The position numbers were made by a program, and so were the translations under genes. Below the pieces are notes generated by a model. The model saw only the letters and a program-made list of their open reading frames with translations, was not told the origin of the DNA and did not search any database. Of a stretch of 64,000 nt of DNA, positions 45,125 through 54,671 are shown piece by piece. Each line of letters starts with the position of its first letter. The first letter of the stretch is position 1. Source of the DNA: Skeletonema tropicum (taxonomy: Eukaryota; Bacillariophyta; Thalassiosirophyceae; Thalassiosirales; Thalassiosiraceae); NCBI GenBank assembly GCA_037178625.1, contig CM074136.1:2418001-2482000 (forward strand), given 5' to 3'.

Positions 45125-48100
45125 TCAGTCCTCTTCTCCCAGCTCTCCTCTGAAGAAGTCATCCCACCCGAGGTCACGTTGTGCTTCCAGTGCTTCCTGG
45201 ATCCTCGGGTCTTCTGATGTGGTTCGAATCTCGCCCCCGTTTGCATATTGTTCTACCAAGTTTGCCACTCTGAGTAGTATTTTTCGTGATATTTTCCGGA
45301 GTCCTTTCTTCCGGAGTGCTGCTATAATTGCAGCACGTTTCGCAGCCATATCCGGGTGGGAACATTGAAACACGTGTGCTATTGTTTCGTCATCACACTG
45401 CCGACAGTTCGGACACTGCGATACTTGCGTTTCATGTTGCTTCACGTGATTCACTGGGAGGAGGCCATGCATTAGTTTGCAGGTAAATCGCTGCTGGCTA
45501 AGGGTACTTTTCCGTCTCACTTCCCCTATCGTCATCCAATACACATTGTCATATTGCTCGTCCGTCCATCCGTGTCTTCGCTTGATATATTTCCGGAGGA
45601 TTGGTTCACGACGCGCTTTGTTGACGTGGCTTCGCATCCCAGCTGTGATCCACTTATTCCCTATTCGTAAAACTGCTTTTGATCCCTCATACGGCATCTG
45701 TAATATTTCTTGCTCAGGTGGTAGTTGGATGGGATTCTCAATGGCTGCTGCCGTTGTTTCTCCCGCTAATTCGTCGCACGCAATGTTGATCATAGCGTTG
45801 TCATCCAATCCATCCAAGTCTTTCTCTTTTCCCAATGCGCTTTCCGTGGTTTCTAATGAATCGCAGTCACTTTCGTCCGGTTCCGTCTTCTTTTTGGCCG
45901 TATCTTGGTGTCCCCGGACGTGCTGACTAATTACTCCAATTGGTAACTTCTGCCGTAGATGCTGTATTGCCATCAAAAGATCTCCTTCAGGTTGTATTGT
46001 GTCCCGTCCTGTCTTCATTGGCCGATTACTCGTAAAAGCACCTGACTCATTATCAAACCATTGAGTAATATCGTCGTCTGGCCCCAATTCTATGCCAAGA
46101 TATTGTATGTGATACAGCGCTCGATACAACCCTTCCAATTCAGCTCGGTACGAGTTTACTGAGCTGACGTTTGTCATCAAAAAACATGCCTTGACATACT
46201 CGTTTTGATTAGTTGGGATAATCCATGCTGCCGCTGCCACATTGTGCACTCGAAGGACAGAACCATCACTACCTGTCTTCTTTGGCTTCATTTCCGTGCC
46301 TGGTAGGTGTGTATTTTCGGTCACGTATCCCGGAGGCTTAGCTTCCTGCTGTTGCTGTTGTGCCATCTGATACGGACGGCGAGTCCATACACCCTCATCT
46401 ACCTCTGTCATTTTCATCGGATAACACTCTAGCGGTATAGCGTTGACGTCACATTCATATTTGTAGAACCCACTTTGCACTGGTTGTTCTGTTAGCTTCT
46501 GAATAAAGCTTTCACCAGTGGCTGTCTCTCCTCGTTTGTAGATCACCCCCTTACCTCGGTAGCAGTCATACCATGTGTTCCGTTTCACCGGAAACCACTT
46601 TCCAAGTGGTATGTCAAGTTCCATTGAATTGGTGTGGTGGTGGCGACTATCCAATCTATTGCAGAATGTTTCTCGTATACACCTACGAAACAAGGAGAAC
46701 CACTTCTTCGGAGGGCATGGAATTTGCGGCCATCTCCAATCAGATCCCGCTACAAAATTGCCCCCCAGCGTTGTATTTCCGATATATTCTCCATTCTCAA
46801 CCACTAGGTCTGCTAATGTGATCACTCGCATATAGATACGGACTGCATTGAGCTTTCTCAATATCGATGGCTTTATTTTCCGTCGAATAAATGCTTCCAT
46901 AATTGATTGATCGCCTTCCCTCTGCAGTGCTGGGATTGTGGCATCTTCCATCCATATCGTAGCATCTATCTCAGCTAATCGATTTTTCAAGCTCACTAGT
47001 AGTCCATTGTCCATATATGTCAGCCTTTCTTTGTACTCAAACAATGGTGTTATCAGGCCTGACTGCAGTTGCAATTCATCCAATGTGAAGAGAAAATCCT
47101 CCGCCAATGTCTTCCCATTTCGGAGCTGCTTGACAACATACTCTGACTGCAATTCAGTTTGCCTCGAATGCATGTCTGGGATTTCCATCCCTCCTTGCTC
47201 CATAGGACCTCGGAGCACTGCGTCTGGTGAGTTCCTATTAAAGTGCATATATGGGAGGAAGTTATTCCGTACGATTGTATCCATCTTTTTGCATTGTTTC
47301 TTACTGAATGACGTCAAGTGGAGGACGTAATCCAATGTTGGCATCATTCGTTGGTAGAGTAGTTGCTTCGTCTCACTTGCTGTCAAGAATCCCAAAGACG
47401 TAGACTTGGAAATTCTCCTCAATTTCTCCATGATGACCTCGTACTCTTGCTTCTGGTTCCCATCGGGGCACAAGTGGTATCCCAACCCTTTATTCGGTTG
47501 ATTTGGTGACTTAAACTGTATCACTGACTTGGCACCTTTATGATCCTCCAGGAGGATTGTTTCATCTATTGCCATGATTGGTTTTAGTTCCCCTCGTACC
47601 ACTTGCCACGCTAATGCCTGCCACGCACATTTGTGGTAGGCAAGTGATTGGCCTGAATATCGTACGACCTCATTCCACATCGTAGAGCTCAATTTCATCC
47701 TTTCGATCAGTTCATCCAGTGGCCGTTCACTGTCGTAATCTGCAGAGACATTTCCATCATTATCATCAACGTAGCTTACGTTATGACGCTTCATCATCCG
47801 TTCCCCGAAACAACCATGTAATTCCAGGCCCGGTGCCAATTCTGCGTGCGTTTTCAGGATCCCACTACTACATGCCGTAAACAGCGCCGGATTGTCTGCT
47901 TTTCCTTGGATCTCTCCTGAAATCTGATAATCCCCTGGTTCTTCTGAGTATATATCATTCGATACCCCGAGCCCGGTTCTCACATTGCGTTTCATTCCAC
48001 GTAGTGCTTCCGCTCTTGCTCGCAAGATCCCGTCACTGAAGTTCCTTTTCGCCATTTCTATGTTCGACAATGACGGCTGCATTCGATCATAACACGCTAT

Positions 48101-49786
48101 ACAGTCATAATACAGCATGCCTATTGTTGATTTCTTTGCTCGTGCCGCTTCGAATGTTAACAATTTGATCATGGCTGCATCAATTGAGTTTCTATCTTTC
48201 CGAGATCCCCACTGTTCGTCTGACAGCTCCCCAGTAGACTCCATCTTTTTTGAAAACTCTCTTGCAAAAAATTTCAGTGCCGTGTTGAAATCAGCTTCTA
48301 ATAACCCTATGATTCGGAGTTGGTTTATCTGCCGGTTACCTTTTTTCTTTTCCAGCATTACATCCGTCATACTCTTCCATCGTTCAGGGGCGAAACCATA
48401 TATAAACGGCAGGCTGATCATTATCGACAACCAATCTGCAAACTCATTGTCAGCTACCATAGCTTTCCACACCGTATAATGTAGGTCTCCATTAGAAGCA
48501 GTCTTTTCTTTGGCTTTTCGGAATGCCTCTTGCAGTTGAGCAGAAGTTATTGAGCCCACGGTTTCCTCCATTGCTACTTCTTTTTCTGTTTGTTTGAGTT
48601 GACTCATCCACGCTGCTAGAGTATCACTAATCTCCATTTCTTCGTTCGTGGTTGGGTCTACCACTCGATAGTTTCCTTCGAGTATTTGCTTCACCTCCTC
48701 AGTTCCCTCCGCACTTATCAATTGCTGTACTGGGGGTTGAGTCGATGGCCCCCCTTCCATTGCTACCTGTTGCAAATGCCGTTTGTTCCGTTGTAGTATT
48801 TTACCTTCGATAACCGTTTGGGATGTAATTGCCTCCCATAGGAACGGTGATTTGTCAATTATCTCATCTATCTTCAGTGTCTCATTTGTCCCATTTTCTC
48901 GGACAATTACTTTGACGGGATATGCATTCTTATCCGGTACCTTCAATGAATGGTGGGCATAGAATTCTTTTTCCATGATTGGTTTTCCTTGAGACGTTTG
49001 TTGTATGACTGCATGCGTTTCAAATACTCCTTTATCATAATGGTACAATTCTTCCATATCTTCAGAGTACATCCACTCATGGCTCGGGACGTCTATGCGA
49101 TCAAGTCCAACACGTTGCCCTTTTGTGAGGATACTAAGCTTCCGATTCGTTGATGCTGCTCTTGTCGTTCGTATCATTGCGTTCATTTTAGCTTCCCAAT
49201 CTCCGCCATCTTTTCTTGCTGATGATTGAGCTTGAACTTCGAGCCATCCAATCCTCTTTTCTGCACAATCCTTCTGGATTTCCCATAGCTCTTTACGTGC
49301 TTCCCTGACCTTTACTTTCAAATCTTTAACTTTCATCTGCTCGTAATTACTCGTCAGATCATATCCAAGTCTTGCTGCAAGTTTGGTCAGTCCTACACTT
49401 GGGGGTGCTCGCCTACGCTGGCAGTCCAACATTGCCTTATACAGCAGTACTTTCTGCCCTGCCAACGTCAGTTCCGGACTGCGAAAGTACCCATATCGGC
49501 GACGTGATGTCTTTTTCAGAGTTGCCCTGATGATATCAGTATATTCCTTATCCAATGCGTTATATGCACGCTTCGCCTCCGTCGTACATCCTTCCTCATG
49601 GAACTTCGCAACTAGGATGGGAACTTTAAGTTGAATGTTCTTGTCCTCCATCCCTTTTCTTAGCTCGTCCATGAACTTCTCCACCTTATCTTCTTGATGT
49701 AGGGTGAATTGCCTATTGATTGCATTTGGGGGGCGATTTATAAGGCCTCTGAACAACAATTTCTCATCAAAGTCAACCCACGCCAT
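45125..49786 (-). CDS. LINE protein: reverse transcriptase, RNase H, zinc finger (5'-inverted part)
   Basis: The 1553-residue frame begins MAWVDFDEKLLFRGLINRPP, which normally follows the endonuclease domain. RT motifs are YYDCIACYDRM (motif A, about residue 560), GKADNPALFTA (motif B) and YVDDNDG (motif C, about 670). RNase H follows: GSDGSVLR with the first Asp (about 1172), ELEGL, WFDNESGA and the GHQD-to-NIACDELAG region (1294-1330). A C-x2-C-x2-C-type zinc finger, CPNCRQCDDETIAHVFQC, lies near 1459. The last seven residues are read from host sequence beyond the insertion edge. RNase H downstream of RT places it among the younger LINE clades. The frame is uninterrupted, so insertion is recent. 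Confidence 0.9.
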   Translation of the reverse strand: MAWVDFDEKLLFRGLINRPPNAINRQFTLHQEDKVEKFMDELRKGMEDKNIQLKVPILVAKFHEEGCTTEAKRAYNALDKEYTDIIRATLKKTSRRRYGYFRSPELTLAGQKVLLYKAMLDCQRRRAPPSVGLTKLAARLGYDLTSNYEQMKVKDLKVKVREARKELWEIQKDCAEKRIGWLEVQAQSSARKDGGDWEAKMNAMIRTTRAASTNRKLSILTKGQRVGLDRIDVPSHEWMYSEDMEELYHYDKGVFETHAVIQQTSQGKPIMEKEFYAHHSLKVPDKNAYPVKVIVRENGTNETLKIDEIIDKSPFLWEAITSQTVIEGKILQRNKRHLQQVAMEGGPSTQPPVQQLISAEGTEEVKQILEGNYRVVDPTTNEEMEISDTLAAWMSQLKQTEKEVAMEETVGSITSAQLQEAFRKAKEKTASNGDLHYTVWKAMVADNEFADWLSIMISLPFIYGFAPERWKSMTDVMLEKKKGNRQINQLRIIGLLEADFNTALKFFAREFSKKMESTGELSDEQWGSRKDRNSIDAAMIKLLTFEAARAKKSTIGMLYYDCIACYDRMQPSLSNIEMAKRNFSDGILRARAEALRGMKRNVRTGLGVSNDIYSEEPGDYQISGEIQGKADNPALFTACSSGILKTHAELAPGLELHGCFGERMMKRHNVSYVDDNDGNVSADYDSERPLDELIERMKLSSTMWNEVVRYSGQSLAYHKCAWQALAWQVVRGELKPIMAIDETILLEDHKGAKSVIQFKSPNQPNKGLGYHLCPDGNQKQEYEVIMEKLRRISKSTSLGFLTASETKQLLYQRMMPTLDYVLHLTSFSKKQCKKMDTIVRNNFLPYMHFNRNSPDAVLRGPMEQGGMEIPDMHSRQTELQSEYVVKQLRNGKTLAEDFLFTLDELQLQSGLITPLFEYKERLTYMDNGLLVSLKNRLAEIDATIWMEDATIPALQREGDQSIMEAFIRRKIKPSILRKLNAVRIYMRVITLADLVVENGEYIGNTTLGGNFVAGSDWRWPQIPCPPKKWFSLFRRCIRETFCNRLDSRHHHTNSMELDIPLGKWFPVKRNTWYDCYRGKGVIYKRGETATGESFIQKLTEQPVQSGFYKYECDVNAIPLECYPMKMTEVDEGVWTRRPYQMAQQQQQEAKPPGYVTENTHLPGTEMKPKKTGSDGSVLRVHNVAAAAWIIPTNQNEYVKACFLMTNVSSVNSYRAELEGLYRALYHIQYLGIELGPDDDITQWFDNESGAFTSNRPMKTGRDTIQPEGDLLMAIQHLRQKLPIGVISQHVRGHQDTAKKKTEPDESDCDSLETTESALGKEKDLDGLDDNAMINIACDELAGETTAAAIENPIQLPPEQEILQMPYEGSKAVLRIGNKWITAGMRSHVNKARREPILRKYIKRRHGWTDEQYDNVYWMTIGEVRRKSTLSQQRFTCKLMHGLLPVNHVKQHETQVSQCPNCRQCDDETIAHVFQCSHPDMAAKRAAIIAALRKKGLRKISRKILLRVANLVEQYANGGEIRTTSEDPRIQEALEAQRDLGWDDFFRGELGEED
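45130..45146. repeat. 17-bp target-site duplication, left
   Basis: CCTCTTCTCCCAGCTCT here is repeated exactly at 51278-51294; the preceding T also matches. Between them lies a 6131-bp insertion, outside which the host reading frame is continuous. Confidence 0.95.
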
Positions 49787-50046
49787 TGAATGATCGGTGT
49801 CACACCTACGTAGTGTCGGACATCAATCAAATTCATATTTATGTTATCTGGTTTCTCGTTTCTCAATATGTTTCGGAATGCTTTCTCGCGGCCATCGCCA
49901 ATGAAAGCACAAGTTGAACCGAACCCAAAAACGTTGATCGTTTCCTTTATATTTTAAGTCATAATAATTCTATTCGTTACATCTATTGATCAATAATAAG
50001 CTCAATTGTTAGCTAGATTGGACAATCGGAGTGCACAGCCTCATGA
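49787..50046 (-). other. ~240-bp insertion between endonuclease and RT regions
   Basis: On the minus strand the endonuclease reads HEAVHSD and then stops. After about 240 bp, ACCGATCATTCA encodes (T)DHSMAWVDFDEK, so the expected SDH..DFDEK junction is split. A short direct repeat (CCGAT) borders the extra DNA. It could be a small nested element in the source copy or an unspliced segment; it has no coding capacity. Confidence 0.6.
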
Positions 50047-50540
50047 GACCCTAGGTACCCAATATGTCGTACCGCATGCTGAAGGCCTGCATCCATGAGG
50101 ATGTAATCAAGTCTTTTCGTTCCTCTATTGTAAGTCCGTGGCATTTCCTCGAACTTCCTATAGAATGGGTCCTCCAGAAATGCATTTTGTTGAAACTCTC
50201 TAAACTCCTTATCCGAGAATGTACTTCCATTTGCATCCATCATTACTATTGGTCTATATCCCTTCGATCTTTTCTCTTCAATTTGGTGAGGTCGTTGAGG
50301 ATTTGCTTCCTCGGCCGAGGGTTAACTACTCCATCTTTCATCATTGCAGACTGTTGATGAGTGTATGCTGTGTTTGGCCCTGCATTTGAGGATTGACATA
50401 CTCTATACGCCGTTATGACAACTATCCCTTCATCCCGGCTTCCTTGGAGAATATGCCACGCAAATCTTCCATACTTGTCAGACCCTTGATGCCGAACTCG
50501 TCCCGTCACGTGGCCTGTAATAGTTTGTAGGACTCCTCTG
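50013..50540 (-). pseudogene. LINE endonuclease domain (EEP/APE-type), frameshifted and truncated
   Basis: Minus-strand sequence encodes HVTGRVRHQGSDKYGRFAW, VVITAYRVCQSS, NPRPRKQIL, then after a frameshift near 50280 YRPIVMMDANGSTF, YNRGTKRLDYILMD and LGSHEAVHSD. These are C-terminal blocks of an exonuclease-endonuclease-phosphatase domain. The N-terminal catalytic part (with the first Glu) is missing because the inverted segment ends at about 50530-50545. Any future mobility of this copy is therefore excluded. Confidence 0.82.
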
Positions 50541-51085
50541 AAGAATATCTGGTAAAAGAATGGTATCAAGCATTGGAGAGTACTCATCATGGGGACGCCC
50601 ACCAGCAGTTTTATCAACTCCAAAAATTGATCTGGTATGAAGTTGCACTACCGCAGTGGCATGAGCGAAACAGACTAGCTCATGGAACTCAGTCATTTGA
50701 CAAGCAAATAGAGAGTGCACATTTAGCAGAGCAATTGGTATGGTACAGTCAACATCGAGAGGAGATGCCGCCAGGCTTTCACCAACGGTGGGCAAATCAT
50801 AGTATTGACGAAATAAGCAATATGGACTTGGCTACTAGGCGAATGTGGGTGCATCACCTCAAGATAGGCAGGCAAGCGGTCGAGATGCGAGCAGAACAGC
50901 GGAAGAAAAGTCAACGAACTTTATCGTTCTACTTCAATGCATTTGGCCCACCATTACCGCCACCTCAGCGGCAACGTGTGGCTGATGAAGCCGAGGAACA
51001 CGCAAATAGAGTAGTATTGTATCGTGAGGAGGGACAGCCGACAATAGACGCAGTCCTCAATGAACTCGAGAAATCGACGACGTAG
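50525..51085 (+). CDS. LINE C-terminal domain fragment (3' forward part)
   Basis: The plus-strand frame from EEYLVKEWYQALE to the stop at 51085 gives about 185 residues. It includes LPQWHERNRLAHGTQ, a W-x2-RN-x3-HG motif seen at the end of many LINE proteins, a Trp-rich helical region (RRMWVHHLKIGRQAVE), a Pro-rich segment and a charged tail. It is followed by a ~190-bp 3' untranslated region ending in TTATATTAT before the right target duplication. It lacks its own start and is the displaced end of the LINE protein. Confidence 0.8.
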
Positions 51086-51277
51086 ACAACCGTATGGTTG
51101 AACTAATCCTGGCCAGGAGACTATTTAGGTCTTCTGGCTTGGAGTGCGATCTGAGAAACAGTTGTGGAGGCAGTATAGAGCACTATCAATGCTACCGACA
51201 CAGCACACATGTTGGTTAGTCATAATTTCGCCCCTAGAGGGCTAATCAGACGTACTTTAAAATTTCTGTTATATTAT

Positions 51278-51294
51278 CCTCTTCTCCCAGCTCT
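51278..51294. repeat. 17-bp target-site duplication, right
   Basis: Exact copy of 45130-45146. It follows a TTATATTAT tail of the element, as expected for target-primed reverse transcription. Confidence 0.95.
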
Positions 51295-52177
51295 TGATGA
51301 CCGATTTCTGCTCCGACTTGACTTCTTTCTTAGTGAGATCACTGTCCTCCTTGATGCTCTTCAACTCCTTCTCGACCTTCTTTGGGTAATTGGCCATGAA
51401 GTCGTAGTCGTAGTCCTCAGCGTCCAAGGCTTTGGTGGCCACACAAGTATCCACCATCCACACACACTTCATGGCTTCGCCGCAGGTCAAAGCGGAAAGA
51501 TATTCCGCACAATTCTTCTTGGTCCTCTTCTCCCATCTCTTGATGACAGATTTCTGCGCCGACTTGACTTCCTTCTTAGTGAGATCACTGTCCTTCTTGA
51601 TGCTCTTCAACTCCTTCTGGACCTTCTTTGGAATGTCGTAACGACGGATCTCCCTGAAAGAGACGTCCTCATCGGCGACATAATCCTCAGAAGAGTCGAA
51701 GAAATAGTCTTCATACAAGGCTTTGGTGGAAACACAAGTATCCTTGGTCCACACACACTTCTTGGCTGCACCGCAGGTCGCAGGAGAAAGATATTCCACA
51801 CAATTCTTCTCGGTGTTCCTCTCCCACTTTCTGATGATCTTCTTCTGCGCCGACTTGACTTCCTTCTTGGTGAGATCATCGTCCTTCTTGATGCTTTTCA
51901 ACTTCTTCTTGATACTACTGGGCATACTGGCGATGAGCTCGGTAGCGTGATCCTCAAAGTCGGTGACAAGCGTGGCTCCTCGGAGGTTGGGCTGTAGATA
52001 GACAGGGGCAGAGATGTGAGCACATGAGCGGGCGATATGAATATGGTCAGTAATCAACAGACAGTGCCTCCGGAAAGTGCCGTCTATGCAAGCACGTTGA
52101 AAACTTACCTCGGCGGAGAGAACGCCAGGGATGGAGCCGAGTAGGACGGCAGATAAGGATGCAAAGATGACTTTCAT

Positions 52178-52836
52178 TGTTGTTGTTTTGTTGTTAGATG
52201 TTGAGTTGGTTCGATTGTAGAAATTATGGTATCAAATGAGACCACTCGTTGTTAATGATGTTGAGTTGGTTCGATTGTAGAAATTATGATGTCACAGTGT
52301 GACCACTCCTCTCGCATCCCATCGTAGAATCCTGTAGGATTGATATCAATATCAGTTCCTGAAAACATGGGTGAAATTCAAAAAGCAAGATCACCAAGAC
52401 GCTGAGAGGACGCGTGTCGGTCTTGGATCGTCGCCAGGTACTTAAGTAGTGTCCTGTCATACTGACGGTACAAGTAAATATTATTGATTCCTCAGTGAAT
52501 TTGCGAACTCACAGCAGCAGCTGCGGCTGGAAAAATCTTGCAACGTGGAGGTGCATCTTGAAAAATCTTTTCCTTTCTTTGTTTCACATAGGAATTAGTA
52601 TTACAATGGAGTATTTTTTTGTGGCTTGGATCTTTTTGAGTGTACCGAAAAAAAGAGACGTCTCTTTATTATTTTAAAGAGACGTCTCTTTATTTTTAAA
52701 GAGACGTCTCTTTTTACTTAGGGTACTTGACTATGCACGTGTCCCCTCCATATACACTAGTATCTCCCACCTTTACACTAGTATCTCCCACCTTACATAG
52801 GATCTTCAGACATCATCATCTCTATTTCTCCTCCTC
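52178..52836. other. Upstream of Cys-rich gene; start of palindrome-rich region
   Basis: Bases 52198-52225 and 52257-52285 are a direct repeat (GTTGAGTTGGTTCGATTGTA, then GAAATTATG). Palindromes AAAGAGACGTCTCTTT occur at 52655-52715. No supported gene. Confidence 0.5.
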
Positions 52837-53172
52837 CTAAGCATCATTTGGAGGCCGGAATTGACCACCCTCCACCTCAACTTTATCAAGACGCTCCATG
52901 AGACTTCCGAAGTCTTGCTTGCAACATGCTACGATGGTGACTCTATATCCGTCAATGATGTATGAATATGTTGTGCAGTAATTGTAACCACTCCTCCAAT
53001 CATTCTTGGTATCAAGATGCATAGCAAGTCGATCATTATCTGTCACTCGTCTTGCTATGAATCCGACATACTCCCAGTTCAGTGTGATATTATTCCCCAG
53101 ATAATCTCTAACAAAGTAATCACGTACCAATTCACGCCGCCTTGCATCTGGAAATGCATCTGGGTACACCAT
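52837..53172 (-). CDS. Small protein of unknown function inside palindrome-bounded block
   Basis: The 111-residue frame starts MVYPDAFPDARRRELVRDYF and has a mixed, protein-like composition: an N-terminal charged helix, a central segment NITLNWEYVGFIARRV, then NYCTTYSYIIDGYRVTIVACC and an acidic end. No family was recognised and there is no signal peptide. It might be a host exon captured by the element or a short element protein; the sibling block at 53395-53925 lacks it. Confidence 0.45.
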   Translation of the reverse strand: MVYPDAFPDARRRELVRDYFVRDYLGNNITLNWEYVGFIARRVTDNDRLAMHLDTKNDWRSGYNYCTTYSYIIDGYRVTIVACCKQDFGSLMERLDKVEVEGGQFRPPNDA

Positions 53173-53465
53173 ACTAGTTCTTGATCCGCTTGCATTTTAT
53201 GTGTGGGCATATGTGTGAGAAAGGGGGGAGTATTTCAGGGGGATCCCCCTACAAAGAAAAATGGCGCCAACAGAAACGTCTCTTTAAAATTTTATAAGAG
53301 ACGTTTCTGAGAAGAAACGTCTCTTAACGTCTCTTTTTTTCATTTCGTCTCTTAAAAATAATAGAGTGTACCGAAAAAAAAACGTCTCTTTTTACTTAGG
53401 GTACTTGACTATGCACGTGTCCTCTCCATATACACTAGTATCTCCCACCTTACTAGTATCTCCCA

Positions 53466-53507
53466 CCCTAACCCTGACCCTAAAGTGACCCTAACCTATC
53501 CCTAACA
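53466..53507. repeat. Degenerate telomere-like repeats
   Basis: CCCTAACCCTGACCCTAAA and GTGACCCTAACCTATCCCTAA give five imperfect copies of CCCTAA, the complement of TTAGGG. Short interstitial tracts like this can arise by chance, break repair or telomere capture. Confidence 0.55.
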
Positions 53508-54054
53508 CTCGTCCCCAGATGATTACACCAACAAATAACAATATAAAAACCCATGATATTGTAATACAACGCTACAATCATAATCATGACGACATTAATG
53601 CTCAAAGGTGTATTTAATCGACGGTTTAGCTGAATCTGTGCAAGTGTGCATTAGTAGTTTTTGCATATCTCTGTGAATATATGAACTATGACCATCAGTC
53701 CTGGTTTAAAAAGTACACCTTTTCAAGGGCTATCGAGACGAAAAGCACCGGAAGAAGCGGTCATCCTTGGTGGCAACCACCGGCAGCACGAATAGTATGC
53801 AACAAAGTTCTTGATCCGCTTGCATTTTATGTGTGGGCATATGTGTGAGAAAGGGGGGAGTATTTCAGGGGGATCCCCCTACAAAGAAAAATGGCGCCAA
53901 CAGAAACGTCTCTTTAAAATTTTTAAGAGACGTTTCTGAGAAGAAACGTCTCTTTTTTTCATTTCGTCTCTTAAAAATAATAAAGAGACGTCTCTTTTTT
54001 TTCTGTACACCCAAAATAATAAAGAGACGTCTCTTTTTTTCTGTACACCCGATC

Positions 54055-54671
54055 TTTTTAGATGTCACATGCAACTCAAGACCAAAAATCATTCATATCA
54101 TATGGTTGAGTATGCACATCACACATCACAATTAATAGAAGAATTACAGGGGTGGAAACGGAGCCGGAGAAGGCACTGAAGAGCACAGCGCAGCTAGCTG
54201 TGGAAGCCAAGAGTGAGAGTTAGAGTGGGAGATGATATTTCATTTTCATGTTGATGTTCACTTTGATCTCAGATCAAAATTATAAGAAACAAATTTGTAA
54301 AAATGAAGCAGCTTTTGCTCGAGGATGTCATGCAGCTTCGTATGTAGGCACGATTGATTCCATATCGTCGAATCACGTCAAAAACAACACAACCAGAACA
54401 TTTAACGACCCCCCAGCAGCTTGGAGATGAACGCATATCGTCCGAGAGATCTTCCAGCCGCCAAGTGAAGCATCATCCTCTGTTTCCTGACGTTTAATCT
54501 GTTTGGATAGGAAGCGAAGAGGCTTGAAAGTCTGAAGATGAAACTGGCCTCCCTCCTTTTAACGAGAAGATGCCCACACCCCGGATCCACCCCGGGTGGC
54601 GTCTTTAACACTCAACTATGTCAACAATAGGCCGATTCTTTTGGCTCAACGACCATCAACCTTCCATTTAG
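54055..54671. other. Intergenic with dispersed repeat (see 43388)
   Basis: Bases 54058-54230 resemble 43396-43785. The remainder contains a CCCGGATCCACCCCGGG-like GC patch at 54580. No supported gene. Confidence 0.45.

Larger units (their letters stand above)
45147..51277. mobile_element. LINE insertion with 5' inversion (6131 bp)
   Basis: Two segments lie in opposite orientation. 45147 to about 50530 is the 5' part (endonuclease, RT, RNase H, zinc finger) on the minus strand. About 50530-51277 is the 3' part (C-terminal domain, 3' untranslated region, tail) on the plus strand. The minus-strand protein stops at LGWDDFFRG next to the left duplication; the plus-strand part begins SEEYLVKEWYQALE, which would follow it in a normal element. 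This is the arrangement produced by twin priming. The same 11 bases CCTCTGAAGAA start both the left edge (45147) and the inner segment (about 50535). Confidence 0.82.
44602..52177 (-). pseudogene. Secreted Cys-rich repeat protein gene split by a LINE
   Basis: Exon 1 (52177-52109) encodes a 21-23 residue signal peptide. A 117-bp intron (51992-52108, GTAAGT to CTACAG) follows, and coding resumes at 51991, runs to the insertion at 51277, and continues from 45146 to 44602. The protein is a chain of four modules. Each has a Lys-rich helix (KSIKKDSDLTKKEVKSAQKK type) and a four-Cys unit of the pattern C-x-EYLS-x2-TC-x5-C-x-W-x2-D-x-CV. Acidic Tyr/Asp linkers end in tandem DSEDYDDYG repeats. I do not recognise the family. 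The alternating cationic and acidic blocks and secretion suggest a wall or matrix protein. The insertion separates modules 2 and 3; outside it the frame is open. Confidence 0.8.
52654..54045. repeat. Three clusters of the palindrome AAAGAGACGTCTCTTT in duplicated blocks
   Basis: Clusters lie at 52654-52720, 53270-53390 and 53905-54045. The core GAGACGTCTC is a perfect palindrome flanked by A/T runs. The intervening DNA is partly duplicated: 52715-52790 matches 53395-53460, and 53165-53290 matches 53800-53925, so two copies of a block share left and right ends but differ inside. One copy encloses the gene at 52837; the other encloses non-coding DNA. This looks like two related non-autonomous elements. 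Confidence 0.7.

Noticed and set aside
51209..51997. 262-codon plus-strand frame rich in LLRLDFFL repeats
   Set aside because: Antisense shadow of the Lys-rich modules of the secreted Cys-rich protein.
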